DNA from: Thiorhodococcus mannitoliphagus
GTDB lineage: Bacteria; Pseudomonadota; Gammaproteobacteria; Chromatiales; Chromatiaceae
Reading direction: 5' to 3'
DNA: 33,098 bases
NCBI RefSeq assembly: GCF_010915725.1
Contig: NZ_JAAIJR010000059.1
Span: 1 to 33,098, forward strand
Made by a program: the position numbers and the translations under genes. Shown here piece after piece: positions 7,927 through 18,337 of the stretch. Numbering within the stretch: position 1 is the first letter of the stretch; every line of letters begins with the position of its first letter. The notes beneath the pieces were generated by a model. That model did not search any database. It was not told the origin of the DNA and saw only the letters and a program-made list of their open reading frames with translations.

Positions 7927-10431
7927 ATGTCTTCTCTGACGAATCCCATCAAGAATCACCCGAACGATCAGGTCTTCGAGCTTCCACCGCTGGCGATGGA
8001 CGCCGAGGGATTGTCGCAGGACTTCAAGCACTACTACGCCCACACCTTTGGGCGGGACCGCGATTGTCAGTCCGCCTACTACCCTTACAAGGCATTGGCC
8101 ATCACCCTTCGCGACCGCCTCATGGAGCGCTGGAAGCGCACGCGCCAGGCCTATGACGAGACGCGCTGCAAGCGCACCTACTATCTGTCCCTCGAGTTCC
8201 TGATGGGCCGGGCGCTCTCCAACGCCATGCTCAATCTGGACGTCGGCGGTCCCGTTGAGAAAGGGCTTTATGACCTTGGGCTGATGCTTGAGGAGATCGC
8301 TTCGAACGAGCCGGATCCCGGGCTCGGCAATGGCGGCCTGGGTCGGCTCGCCGCCTGCTTCCTGGACTCCTGCGCCACCCTGCAGCTGCCCGTGCGAGGC
8401 TATGGCCTGCGCTACGAGTACGGCATGTTTCGGCAGCTGATCGAAAAGGGTGAGCAGGTCGAAGAACCGGACCACTGGCTGCGCGACGGCAACCCCTGGG
8501 AGCTGGAGCGGCCGGAATTCACTCAGCGTATCCAGTTTGGCGGGCGCACCGAGAGCTACACGGATCACGCTGGCCGCTTGGTCTCCCGCTGGGTCGACAC
8601 CCATGATGTGTTGGCTGTCCCTTACGATATTCCGGTACCCGGCTATCGCAACGACACCGTGAATACGCTGCGCCTGTGGAAGGCGGCGGCCACGGATGAG
8701 TTCGACCTGGACGAGTTCAACGCTGGCAGTTATCCCGAGTCCGTCGCCCAGAAGAACGCGGCCGAGCACATCACCATGGTGCTCTACCCCAATGATGCGA
8801 GCGAGAACGGCAAGGAGCTGCGGCTGCGCCAGCAATTCTTCCTGGCGAGCGCGAGTATCAAGGACGTGCTGCGGGACTGGGTGCGGCTGCACGGGGAAGA
8901 CTTCAGCCGTTTCGCCGAGCTGAACTGCTTCCAGCTCAACGACACCCATCCCGCGGTCTCCGTGGCCGAGCTGATGCGACAGCTCATGGACGATCACGGC
9001 TTGGAGTGGGACAAGGCCTGGGAGATTACGTCCAGCACCATGGCCTACACCAATCACACCCTGCTGCCCGAGGCCTTGGAGCGCTGGCCGGTGCGCCTGT
9101 TTCGCCAGCTGCTGCCGCGGATCCTCGAGATCATCTTCGAGATCAATGCCCGCTTTCTCGCCGAGGTTGCGCTGCGCTGGCCGGGCGACAATGACCGTCA
9201 GCGACGTATGTCGCTCATTGAGGAAGGCTACGAGCCTCAGGTCCGCATGGCCTATCTCGCCATCGTTGGCAGCTTCTCAGTCAATGGCGTGGCGGCGCTG
9301 CACTCGGAACTGCTGGTCGAGGGGCTCTTCCGTGATTTCCACGAGCTTTGGCCGGCGAAGTTCAACAACAAGACCAATGGCGTCACGCCACGTCGTTGGC
9401 TGTCGCTCTGCAACCCCGGACTGCACGAACTGCTCGACGAGACCATCGGCGCGGGCTGGGTCTGTAAGCTGGAGGAGCTTGCCAAGCTGGCTCCCCATGC
9501 GGACGATGAGGCCTTCCGCAAGCGTTGGTACGCCATCAAACAGGACAACAAACAGCGCCTGGCCGATGTCGTCGGACAGCTATGCGGGGTCGAGTTTCCA
9601 GTCGACGCGCTTTTCGACGTCCAAGTGAAGCGTATCCACGAATACAAGCGCCAGCTGCTCAACATCCTGCATGTCATCCATCTCTACAATCGCATCAAGC
9701 GCGGTGACACGGAGAACTGGACACCGCGCTGCGTCCTGATCGGCGGCAAGGCGGCGCCGGGCTATGTCATGGCCAAGCAGATCATTCACTTGATCAATCG
9801 CGTGGCGAGCCTGGTCAACAAAGACCCCGCGACCGAGGGATTTCTGCGCGTCGCCTTCATTCCGGACTATCGCGTGTCGCTCATGGAGGTGATCGCCCCT
9901 GGGACGGATTTGTCGGAGCAGATCTCGACGGCCGGCAAGGAGGCCTCAGGCACGGGCAATATGAAGTTCATGATGAATGGCGCAGTGACCATTGGGACGC
10001 TCGATGGCGCCAACATCGAGATCCGCGACCAAGTCGGCGAGGAGCATTTCTTCCTCTTCGGTCTCACCGCCGCTGGGGTCGAGTCACGCCGTCAGCACTA
10101 TGACCCCAATGGCATCATCGCTAACGATCCAGCCCTATTGGATGTGATGAATCTGCTCGAATCCGGTCACTTCAACCAGTTCGAGGGCGGGGTCTTCGAT
10201 GCTGTCATCGGGTCGATTCGCAATCCGCATGATCCCTGGATGACCGCAGCGGACTTCCGTAGCTATGTCGAGGCGCAGGAGCGGGCCGCAGCCGCCTACC
10301 GGGACCGCGACGGCTGGGTGCGCATGAGTATCCTCAACGCAGCCCGTAGCGGGCACTTTTCGTCTGACCGCACCATTGCCGAGTACAACGAGGACATCTG
10401 GCATTTGGAGCAGGTTGCGCCCAAGCCTTGA
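7927..10431 (+). CDS. glgP: Glycogen/alpha-glucan phosphorylase
   Basis: Cytosolic pyridoxal-phosphate enzyme (834 residues) that releases glucose-1-phosphate from glycogen, a member of glycosyltransferase family 35. The start at 7927 is chosen because AAGGA lies upstream; an in-frame ATG at 7882 would add 15 unrelated residues. The N-terminal region carries the family motif YYLSLEFLMGRALSN, then the glycine-rich segment PGLGNGGLGRLAACFLDS. The C-terminal domain has KRIHEYKRQLLN and the cofactor signature EASGTGNMKFMMNG, with the PLP lysine at about residue 680. Length and motifs are complete. It stands alone, without other glg genes, and would mobilise glycogen, a common reserve of purple sulfur bacteria in dark metabolism. 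Confidence 0.96.
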   Translation: MSSLTNPIKNHPNDQVFELPPLAMDAEGLSQDFKHYYAHTFGRDRDCQSAYYPYKALAITLRDRLMERWKRTRQAYDETRCKRTYYLSLEFLMGRALSNAMLNLDVGGPVEKGLYDLGLMLEEIASNEPDPGLGNGGLGRLAACFLDSCATLQLPVRGYGLRYEYGMFRQLIEKGEQVEEPDHWLRDGNPWELERPEFTQRIQFGGRTESYTDHAGRLVSRWVDTHDVLAVPYDIPVPGYRNDTVNTLRLWKAAATDEFDLDEFNAGSYPESVAQKNAAEHITMVLYPNDASENGKELRLRQQFFLASASIKDVLRDWVRLHGEDFSRFAELNCFQLNDTHPAVSVAELMRQLMDDHGLEWDKAWEITSSTMAYTNHTLLPEALERWPVRLFRQLLPRILEIIFEINARFLAEVALRWPGDNDRQRRMSLIEEGYEPQVRMAYLAIVGSFSVNGVAALHSELLVEGLFRDFHELWPAKFNNKTNGVTPRRWLSLCNPGLHELLDETIGAGWVCKLEELAKLAPHADDEAFRKRWYAIKQDNKQRLADVVGQLCGVEFPVDALFDVQVKRIHEYKRQLLNILHVIHLYNRIKRGDTENWTPRCVLIGGKAAPGYVMAKQIIHLINRVASLVNKDPATEGFLRVAFIPDYRVSLMEVIAPGTDLSEQISTAGKEASGTGNMKFMMNGAVTIGTLDGANIEIRDQVGEEHFFLFGLTAAGVESRRQHYDPNGIIANDPALLDVMNLLESGHFNQFEGGVFDAVIGSIRNPHDPWMTAADFRSYVEAQERAAAAYRDRDGWVRMSILNAARSGHFSSDRTIAEYNEDIWHLEQVAPKP

Positions 10432-10461
10432 GCGCGGCCTGCTCGCGTCGCCGTTCGGGGG

Positions 10462-10578
10462 TCACTCCCCGGGGGCCTCGAGCACGGCCGTGATGAGTGC
10501 GGTGCTCGTCAGGGGGCCGGCGATCCCGTCGGCCGCCAGGCGCGCGCGGCGCTGAATGTTCACCGCACTCCAATATTC
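10462..10578 (-). pseudogene. Possible remnant of a peptidoglycan-binding domain
   Basis: On the minus strand one frame reads SAVNIQRRARLAADGIAGP followed by LTSTALITAVLEAPGE and a stop at 10462-10464, with an in-frame stop at 10579-10581 just upstream. The pattern (Q-R-x-L-x-A-D-G-I-x-G-P-x-T-x-x-A-L) resembles the end of a PG_binding repeat found in phage-type muramidases. If real, this is a decayed 38-codon tail of a lost gene. The match is short and could be chance. The rest of 10432-10725 holds nothing I can recognise. Confidence 0.3.
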
Positions 10579-10725
10579 TCAGGCCTAGGGAACGGGCAAT
10601 CACCCGTCACGTCGTAGCGGGCGTTGATCGCTGGATCGCCGGATCGCCGAGTCGATTGAGTCGGCGCCGGGCTACTTGAAGCAAGGCGAGGTGGGAGCGG
10701 CGCCCCGCCGCGATTGCGCGCGTAA

Positions 10726-10750
10726 AGGGCCGTGGCTGGCCCACGGCCCT
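10726..10750 (-). terminator. Hairpin terminator of thiC
   Basis: A perfect ten-base-pair stem (AGGGCCGTGG / CCACGGCCCT, five-base loop) starts five bases after the thiC stop codon. In the minus-strand transcript it is followed by only a short T tract (TTTA), so it is a plausible but not ideal intrinsic terminator. Confidence 0.6.
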
Positions 10751-10755
10751 GTCTG

Positions 10756-12708
<1,953 letters not shown>

Positions 12709-12837
12709 TTAGCTAACTGGGTTCTTGAAGCGCGTCATGGGATGGTCGAGGCATCCCAGCCAGAGCAGGCCGTTAGGAAAGCGTTGCGGGGCAGGGCCGC
12801 TCGTCCGACGACTGATCGGAAAGGGCGAGCGCGCCTG

Positions 12838-12963
12838 ATACCTTCTCTGCTTTCCTGCGCCGGCATGATCCGGTTCAGGTTCAAAGGGTCTTCTCTCAGC
12901 CCGGGACCACGCATCGTTGGCAAAGACCTCGGCTGGACGTCACAGGCCCAAGCACCGAAAATC
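12838..12963 (-). promoter_or_regulatory. TPP riboswitch (THI element) in the thiC leader
   Basis: Read on the minus strand, the leader contains the conserved aptamer parts in order. These are TCGGTGCTTGG near the 5' end, GGGCTGAGAG (complement of 12893-12902), ACCCTTTGAACCTGA, then CCGGATCATGCCGGCGCAGG and the closing GGAAAGCAG. The CTGAGA and CCTGAACCGGAT elements that bind pyrimidine and pyrophosphate are intact. The variable arm between the 5' strand and CTGAGA is about 50 bases, on the long side. About 190 bases separate the aptamer from the thiC ATG, leaving room for an expression platform that I did not resolve. Confidence 0.93.
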
Positions 12964-13012
12964 CAAGCCTAAGCGTGTCGTCACGGACACCCCCAGCAGC
13001 ATGACTCGTTCG

Positions 13013-13041
13013 AAGCTAGCGAAAGGGAGCGGCGATTTCAA
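13013..13041 (-). promoter_or_regulatory. Candidate promoter for the riboswitch-thiC transcript
   Basis: On the minus strand TTGAAA (complement of 13036-13041) is separated by exactly 17 bases from TAGCTT (complement of 13013-13018). It lies about 50 bases upstream of the riboswitch, the right place for the leader transcript. The -10 is only a partial match. Confidence 0.4.
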
Positions 13042-13135
13042 TAGATAAGCGCCTCTAGCCATTTGCCAAGCCTGGTACCTTCCTCACTCGGGTACCCGGG
13101 CAACGGCTCTACCAGAGACCAGGGCACACTAGGAT

Positions 13136-15220
13136 ATGACACCGACGACCAATGCAGAGCGGATGAATCGCGTCTTCTATCTGGGGGCGGACCAAGCACT
13201 GATAGCCGATCTAGCGCATTTGCTCGCGCCCTCGGGTTTGCAAATCGCGCCCTTCGAGGATGCCTATGATCTAGTTCGGGAATTGGCCGACGCGGCGCCT
13301 GAGGTTGCCATCGTGGAGACGGCGGCGCTGCCGGAGGAAGACGGGCTCGCAAAGCTCGTTGCCGAGCTTCACCGCGCCCGCGGGCAGACGCATGTCATCT
13401 GCATCGCGCGCGAGGATCAGCGTGAGAATGCCATGGAGGCACGGCTTGCAGCGGTGCGCGCCGGCGCGGCCAGTTATCTGGGCGCACCGGTTTCCCCCAG
13501 ACGGCTGGCGGCGCGCGTGCTGCGCATGTGCGGGGTCATCGAGACGACCCGCTATCGCATCCTGATCCTCGACCAGGACGCTCGACAGGCCAAGAAGATC
13601 GCTGCCCTGCTTGCCAGCATCGGCATGGAGACGCTGGTGGTCGACGCGCCGATGAAGCTGCTGGCGCGGATGCAGGCATTCCGCCCGAATCTGGTGCTCA
13701 TGAGTCTGCACCTCGCCGAGGTGACGGGATCGGAGCTTGCCAAGATCATCCGCGACCACGACGACTTCTACGGTATCCCCATCCTCTTCCTCTCCGAGGA
13801 GGATGACCTCAACAAGCAGTTGGCCGCACTCAAGGCCGGTGGCGATGGCTTCATCCACAAGCCGGTGAAGCGCGCGGCGCTGATCGCCGCGGTCGAGTAC
13901 CGCATGCGCATGTCGCGCTGGCTGCAGGATAGGCGGACCTTGGTCAACCGGCGCGAGACCGCCAGCGGCTTCCTGCCTCGCGACGTCTTCATGCGGCATC
14001 TAGAGCAGATCGCCAAGGCTGGAGCGCCGCAGAGCGGAGCAACCGCACTCATTCTGGTGGATTTGGACGAGCACCAGCGCATCTTGACCAAGTTGGGCCT
14101 GACCGCGACCGAGAAGCTGCTGCGCGAACTCGAAGGGGTTCTGAGCAAAGTCATGGTCACGGCGGATAGTGCGACCCGAATGGATGATTTCCGCTACGGA
14201 TTGCTCATGACGCGTGAGGACGCCAGCGCGCTTGAATTGCTGGCGACCTCGCTGTGTCAGCAGATCGCTGACCTCGAGCCCGAGGAGACCGAGCTTGACA
14301 TTGCGATCAGCGCGAGTCTTGGGGTTGGTTTTCTGGATTCGCCCTCCGAAGACGCCATTACCATGGTCGCACGGGCTGAGAAGGGCGTGGCGGGGGCGCG
14401 CGCCGCGAGTGGCAATCAGGTGCATGTCTGGTCGTCGCAGCCCAAGGCGGGTGCCGCGCCCGAGGCCGAGTCCGTGCTCAAACGTTTGGTCAGCGCGGCC
14501 CTGGCTCAGGATGGTTTCCTGCTGCTGTTCCAGCCTGTCTTGGCCTTGAATCAGTCCGACGGCGAGCTGTACGAGGCACAGATTCGCATGCAAACCTTGG
14601 ACGGCGAACAGGTCCCGCCGGCGGATTTTCTCTCCGTCGCCGAGCGCTCCGAGATGATGCCGCGGGTCGATCGCTGGGTCTTGCGCCGGGCCTTTGATGT
14701 CATGAGTGCGCAGCGCAAGGCGCATCCCGGATTGAAGCTACTGGTGCACCAGAGTGTGGGTACATTGTCCGCGCCGGAGTGGTTTCCCTGGTTCAGGGAC
14801 CAGATCCTCAAGCGCAATTTGACGCAGATCTATCCCCTGCTCGAGTTTCAAATGTCCGATGTGCATCAGCACCGCGCCGAGACCAAGGTGCTGATCGAGC
14901 GCTTGGCCAAATACGGGATCCAGGTTTGCGTCGGGAACGTCTCCGGCAGCCGCGATGAGGTGTCGCTGCTCGGTCGGATTGGTGTGACCTTGGCGAAGCT
15001 CTCGTTCAATGTCGTGCTCAATACCGACCGGGCGCAGCTCACTGAAATCGTGCAATCGCTCCAGGCGCGGGGGATGGCGGTCGTCGCGCCGGGCATTGAT
15101 GATCAGGAGACCGTCGCACGCGTCTGGACCTGTCGGCCAGACTTCATCCAGGGCAATTATCTGCAGTCACCAAGTCAAGAACTCAGCTTCGATTTCCATC
15201 GGATGTCCCATGACAGCTGA
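13136..15220 (+). CDS. Degenerate REC-REC-GGDEF-EAL signalling protein
   Basis: Cytoplasmic protein of 694 residues with four signalling modules, all apparently without activity. REC1 (about 10-130) has Glu61 where the phospho-Asp should be and lacks the usual Lys. REC2 (about 140-260) keeps the acidic pair and Lys243, but the phosphosite in LVLMSLHL is Ser190. The GGDEF domain (about 285-430) reads RMDDFRYG (348-355) in place of R-x-GGDEF. The EAL domain (about 445-690) has EAQ at 480-482 and GNVSG in place of DDFG, though FIQGNYLQSP near the end is family-like. It should therefore neither make nor cleave cyclic-di-GMP; a binding or scaffold role is inferred. The start is uncertain between 13136 and the in-frame ATG at 13163. 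The next gene overlaps the stop. Confidence 0.8.
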   Translation: MTPTTNAERMNRVFYLGADQALIADLAHLLAPSGLQIAPFEDAYDLVRELADAAPEVAIVETAALPEEDGLAKLVAELHRARGQTHVICIAREDQRENAMEARLAAVRAGAASYLGAPVSPRRLAARVLRMCGVIETTRYRILILDQDARQAKKIAALLASIGMETLVVDAPMKLLARMQAFRPNLVLMSLHLAEVTGSELAKIIRDHDDFYGIPILFLSEEDDLNKQLAALKAGGDGFIHKPVKRAALIAAVEYRMRMSRWLQDRRTLVNRRETASGFLPRDVFMRHLEQIAKAGAPQSGATALILVDLDEHQRILTKLGLTATEKLLRELEGVLSKVMVTADSATRMDDFRYGLLMTREDASALELLATSLCQQIADLEPEETELDIAISASLGVGFLDSPSEDAITMVARAEKGVAGARAASGNQVHVWSSQPKAGAAPEAESVLKRLVSAALAQDGFLLLFQPVLALNQSDGELYEAQIRMQTLDGEQVPPADFLSVAERSEMMPRVDRWVLRRAFDVMSAQRKAHPGLKLLVHQSVGTLSAPEWFPWFRDQILKRNLTQIYPLLEFQMSDVHQHRAETKVLIERLAKYGIQVCVGNVSGSRDEVSLLGRIGVTLAKLSFNVVLNTDRAQLTEIVQSLQARGMAVVAPGIDDQETVARVWTCRPDFIQGNYLQSPSQELSFDFHRMSHDS

Positions 15221-15842
15221 GTCACCTTCTGCATTGACCGCCGGGGTTGCCCCTAGATCCGCCGCTTCTGCTCCGGTTGCAGCCAGCCACACGGGCCGCT
15301 TGGTGCTGACCCCGGCGGATCCGCATGTCATTCCTCAGGTTGGGCTGCTGATTGAGATGCTCGCTGACAAAGGCTTTGTTGGCGAGTCTTTGGGGACTTC
15401 TGAAGAGCAGGCCTATCGCATCGGCCCGGGCTTTCTCAGTCTAATGACATTCGCTGGCTGCGCGGTGCGCATCCAGTCTGATCCAGATCGACAAGGCGGC
15501 TTCTGCCATATTCGGGTCCTGCCAGCTCGGGAGCATCCCTCCCTGCTCGTCGGTCGCAACACGCGCGCCCCCCGCTGCGTTGGCTGTCGCGCGCGCTTGG
15601 TCGATTGGCGCGAGCACACCGCGCATTGGGCCTCTCATCCGCACGCCGGCGTGACCTGCCCGCAGTGCGGTGAGACCCGGCCTCCCTGGCTCTGGGACTG
15701 GAAAGAGCAAGGCGGCTTCGGTCGTCTCTTCATCCTGGTCGAAGAGATCTTTCCGAGCGAGGCCACGCCGGCCCCCGCGCTCTTCGATCTACTGATTCGC
15801 GCGAGCGGGACCGGCTGGCGCCATTTCTACGTCCAGGACTAA
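15210..15842 (+). CDS. Hypothetical zinc-ribbon protein coupled to the EAL-type gene
   Basis: Protein of 210 residues, not assigned to a named family. The ATG at 15210 lies inside the end of the preceding gene (11-base overlap), which fits translational coupling; longer in-frame starts would lie deep in that gene. A Pro/Ala/Ser-rich leader (1-30) precedes a globular part with FLSLMTFAGCAVRI and GGFCHIRV. A four-cysteine ribbon, RCVGCRARL and about 27 residues later VTCPQCGETRPPW, probably binds zinc. The C-terminal part (RLFILVEEIFPSEATP) looks alpha/beta. No signal peptide or membrane segment is evident. The overlap implies that it works with the signalling protein upstream. Confidence 0.75.
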   Translation: MTAESPSALTAGVAPRSAASAPVAASHTGRLVLTPADPHVIPQVGLLIEMLADKGFVGESLGTSEEQAYRIGPGFLSLMTFAGCAVRIQSDPDRQGGFCHIRVLPAREHPSLLVGRNTRAPRCVGCRARLVDWREHTAHWASHPHAGVTCPQCGETRPPWLWDWKEQGGFGRLFILVEEIFPSEATPAPALFDLLIRASGTGWRHFYVQD

Positions 15843-15871
15843 GGCGATACCCAAATAGACGCGGATCGGTA

Positions 15872-16027
15872 GTCAGGATGGGCAAAGTCCGCGCGCTGGG
15901 CTCGCGCGCAACCTCGGCGCCAAACGGACGTGCCCATCTTGCAAGACGCTGAGCGGGGATGATGGGCACGCCCCGCGACCCTCGGCACGCCGAACGAAGC
16001 GCATCGCCAGGGCTTTGCCCATCCGGG
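15872..16027. repeat. Nested inverted-repeat element between convergent genes
   Basis: The outer arms GGATGGGCAAAGTCC (15876-15890) and GGGCTTTGCCCATCC (16010-16024) are inverted with one mismatch. A perfect inner pair, CGTGCCCATC (15929-15938) and GATGGGCACG (15961-15970), lies between them. The GATGGGCAAAG / GATGGGCACG wording resembles REP/MITE-type repeats common in proteobacterial genomes. It fills the gap between the convergent zinc-ribbon gene and phaC and may act as a bidirectional transcript end. Confidence 0.65.
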
Positions 16028-16094
16028 ATCGGAACTGCGGGTCTGTTGTTTCCCCGCAATCGCCTAAGGTCCCAGCCACCAGCTAATCGCTAGA

Positions 16095-17162
16095 TCAAGA
16101 CCTCTCGTTCAGCCATTTGCCGATTGCCGGCGTGACTTCCTTCTGGGCCTTGCCACTGACATAGATGCCGATATGGCCGCCGGGGAAGGCCAGCTCGGTA
16201 TAGTCCTTCGACCCGACGAGCGCCTTCAAGGCCTTCGACGCATCCGGCGGCACCAAGTGATCCTGCAGGGCATAGATATTCAGCACCGGGCAGCTGACGT
16301 TCTTGAGGTCGACTTCCTTGCCGCCGAGCTTGACGCCGCCGTTGATGAAGCCGTTGTGCTGATAGAAGTCCTTAGTGAACTGGCGGAAGGTCTCGCCGGC
16401 CTGGTCTGGGCTGTCGAAGATCCATTTCTCCATGCGCAGGAAGTTCTTGACCTTGTCCGGGTCATCCAGCAAGTCGACCATGTTGACGTACTTCTGGCCG
16501 GTCAGGCTGAAAGGCTTGAGCGACAGGAAGGTCCAGTTGAGCAGCTCGCCGGGGATGTTGCCCATGGTGTCCACGGCCAGGTCGATGTCGACATTCTGCA
16601 CCCAGGCGGACAGCAGATTGTCCGGGGTCTGGAAGTCGACCGGCGTGACCATGGTGACCAGGTTGTTGACCTTTTCCGGGTGCAAGGAGGCGTACATGAG
16701 GCTGAAGGCACCGCCCTGGCAGATGCCCAGGATGTTCACCTTGTCGATCTCGTGCGTTTCGCAGAGGTAGTCGACGCAGCGGTCGATGTAGCCGTTGATG
16801 TAGTCGTCCAGGGTCAGGGCGCTATCGGCCTGATCCGGATAGCCCCAATCGATCAAGTAGACGTCCTGACCGGTCGCGAGCAGCCCCTTGATGGTGGAGC
16901 GGTTCTCCTGGATATCGGTCATATAGGGCCGATTGACCAGGGCGTAGACGATGAGGAGCGGCGTCTTCTCGGGGGTGATGTCAGCTGGGGTGTCGTAGCG
17001 GTAGAGGACCAGTTTGTCCTCGCTGTAGACGGCCTCTTTCGGGCTGACGCCAGTGTCGATGGCATCCGCGTCGAGCAGGTTCTCCATGCCCTGCCCGAGC
17101 TTGCGGCTGTAGTCGAACATTTCCTGGGCGAGCTTGTCCGGCCGAATGTCGATGGGAAGCAT
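16095..17162 (-). CDS. phaC: Class III PHA synthase catalytic subunit PhaC
   Basis: Polymerises (R)-3-hydroxybutyryl-CoA into polyhydroxybutyrate together with PhaE on the granule surface. At 355 residues it has the class III length. The start at 17162 (MLPIDIRPDKLAQEMFDYSR) has GAGGAT upstream; the ATG at 17219 adds 19 unrelated residues. The alpha/beta-hydrolase fold shows the synthase box GICQGG with nucleophile Cys148, Asp301 in LQDHLVPPD and His330 in GGHIG. The surrounding sequence (VQNVDIDLAVDTMGNIPGEL, SLTGQKYVNMVDLLDDPDKV) resembles what I recall of the A. vinosum enzyme. It follows phaE by 80 bases on the same strand. Confidence 0.97.
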   Translation of the reverse strand: MLPIDIRPDKLAQEMFDYSRKLGQGMENLLDADAIDTGVSPKEAVYSEDKLVLYRYDTPADITPEKTPLLIVYALVNRPYMTDIQENRSTIKGLLATGQDVYLIDWGYPDQADSALTLDDYINGYIDRCVDYLCETHEIDKVNILGICQGGAFSLMYASLHPEKVNNLVTMVTPVDFQTPDNLLSAWVQNVDIDLAVDTMGNIPGELLNWTFLSLKPFSLTGQKYVNMVDLLDDPDKVKNFLRMEKWIFDSPDQAGETFRQFTKDFYQHNGFINGGVKLGGKEVDLKNVSCPVLNIYALQDHLVPPDASKALKALVGSKDYTELAFPGGHIGIYVSGKAQKEVTPAIGKWLNERS

Positions 17163-17242
17163 GATCTCTATCCTCGCAGTAGTCTCTGAGTGGCGCTCAT
17201 TCGTATTGGCGCTGCACATAATTCTCGGAATCGAAGCGACGC

Positions 17243-18337
17243 TCAGTCGTCCGAGGCGCTGCTGGTCGTCTTGGCGGCCGTCTTGCGCCGAGTGGTTGTC
17301 CGCGTTGCCGGCTTCGCGGCCGACTTGGTCGCGGGGGCCGAGGTCTTGAGTGCAGTCGCTGGGGGCTTGCCGTTCAGGGCTGCGACTTGCTTCTCCAGGG
17401 CGTGAAGGGCCTGACGGAGCTGCTTGTTGTCGCGGCGGGTCTCCTGGAGACGGTTCTGCAGGGTGCGCAGCTCGCTGCGGGTGGGCATGTTCATGGCGCC
17501 GAGGTTCTCGTCCACCATGATGGCCATGCGCCGCTTCAATGCCATCTGCGCGTTGACGAGGTGCCCGTGGATCTTGGCGTATTCGGGGGTGGCGACCTCG
17601 TCGGCATAGACGCTCTCGCAGCAGCTGATCCAGCTATCGTAAAGGGCGCGGGCCGAGTCGATGCTCTTGCCGCTGTCGATCACGCCTTGGATGAAGTCGC
17701 CCATGCGCTCGACGGACTTCATGCCGAGCCGGTTGTAGAAGCCGGTGTACTCTTGCAGGGCCGCTTGATAGTCCATGGAGGTGCGCATCAGTTCTTGGTA
17801 TTGGCTCTGCTCCTCGCGTGTGTAGCCGAGACCCGGCGCGGAAAGGGCGCGGTCGAGCCGGTCCTTGAAGTGCTCATGCGGCATGTTGCGCAGCATGTCG
17901 CCGGGCATGGGGGACATGGACGACATCATGCGCTGCCAATTGTCGAGCGGCATCTCCCAGAAGGACATCATGCGCTGCATGGTATTGCCGCCGTCGTCGA
18001 GCGAGCCGGTGAACTGCTTCTGCATGTCCTCGAGCGCCTTGGTCCACCAGGCGATGCCGTCGGTGGGGGGCGTCTGGTTGGAGCTGTTGGAGAAGGTTTC
18101 CGCCATGCGGAAGAAGTTTTTGCCCTGCTCCATCATCTTCTCCATGAAGCCATTGGAGAAGTCGGGCGCGGCCGGGGACATCGCCTTCCACCAGTGATCC
18201 AGGGCGCCCTCCCAGGGTGTCGTCATCTTCCTTTCGCCCTCGACCCCCATGGCCTTGCGGCCCATTTCGGCCCAGTTGTCCCAGTACTTGCGCTGAATCT
18301 CGAGCCAGTCTTCGTTGAAAAAGCTATCGTTACTCAT
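17243..18337 (-). CDS. phaE: Class III PHA synthase subunit PhaE
   Basis: Non-catalytic partner that activates PhaC, 364 residues. The start at 18337 (MSNDSFFNEDWLEIQRKYWDNW) has a strong GAGGAGGG site; the ATG at 18379 adds 14 residues. The body is helical and Met/Trp-rich (FWEMPLDNWQRMMSSMSPMPGD), with the PhaE hallmark MNMPTRSELRTLQNRLQETRR and a coiled coil at about 300-325. The last 35-40 residues form a Lys/Thr/Ala-rich tail (KSAAKPATRTTTRRKTAAK) resembling nucleoid-binding tails. It is transcribed away from phaA, with a probable PhaR operator in between. Confidence 0.94.
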   Translation of the reverse strand: MSNDSFFNEDWLEIQRKYWDNWAEMGRKAMGVEGERKMTTPWEGALDHWWKAMSPAAPDFSNGFMEKMMEQGKNFFRMAETFSNSSNQTPPTDGIAWWTKALEDMQKQFTGSLDDGGNTMQRMMSFWEMPLDNWQRMMSSMSPMPGDMLRNMPHEHFKDRLDRALSAPGLGYTREEQSQYQELMRTSMDYQAALQEYTGFYNRLGMKSVERMGDFIQGVIDSGKSIDSARALYDSWISCCESVYADEVATPEYAKIHGHLVNAQMALKRRMAIMVDENLGAMNMPTRSELRTLQNRLQETRRDNKQLRQALHALEKQVAALNGKPPATALKTSAPATKSAAKPATRTTTRRKTAAKTTSSASDD

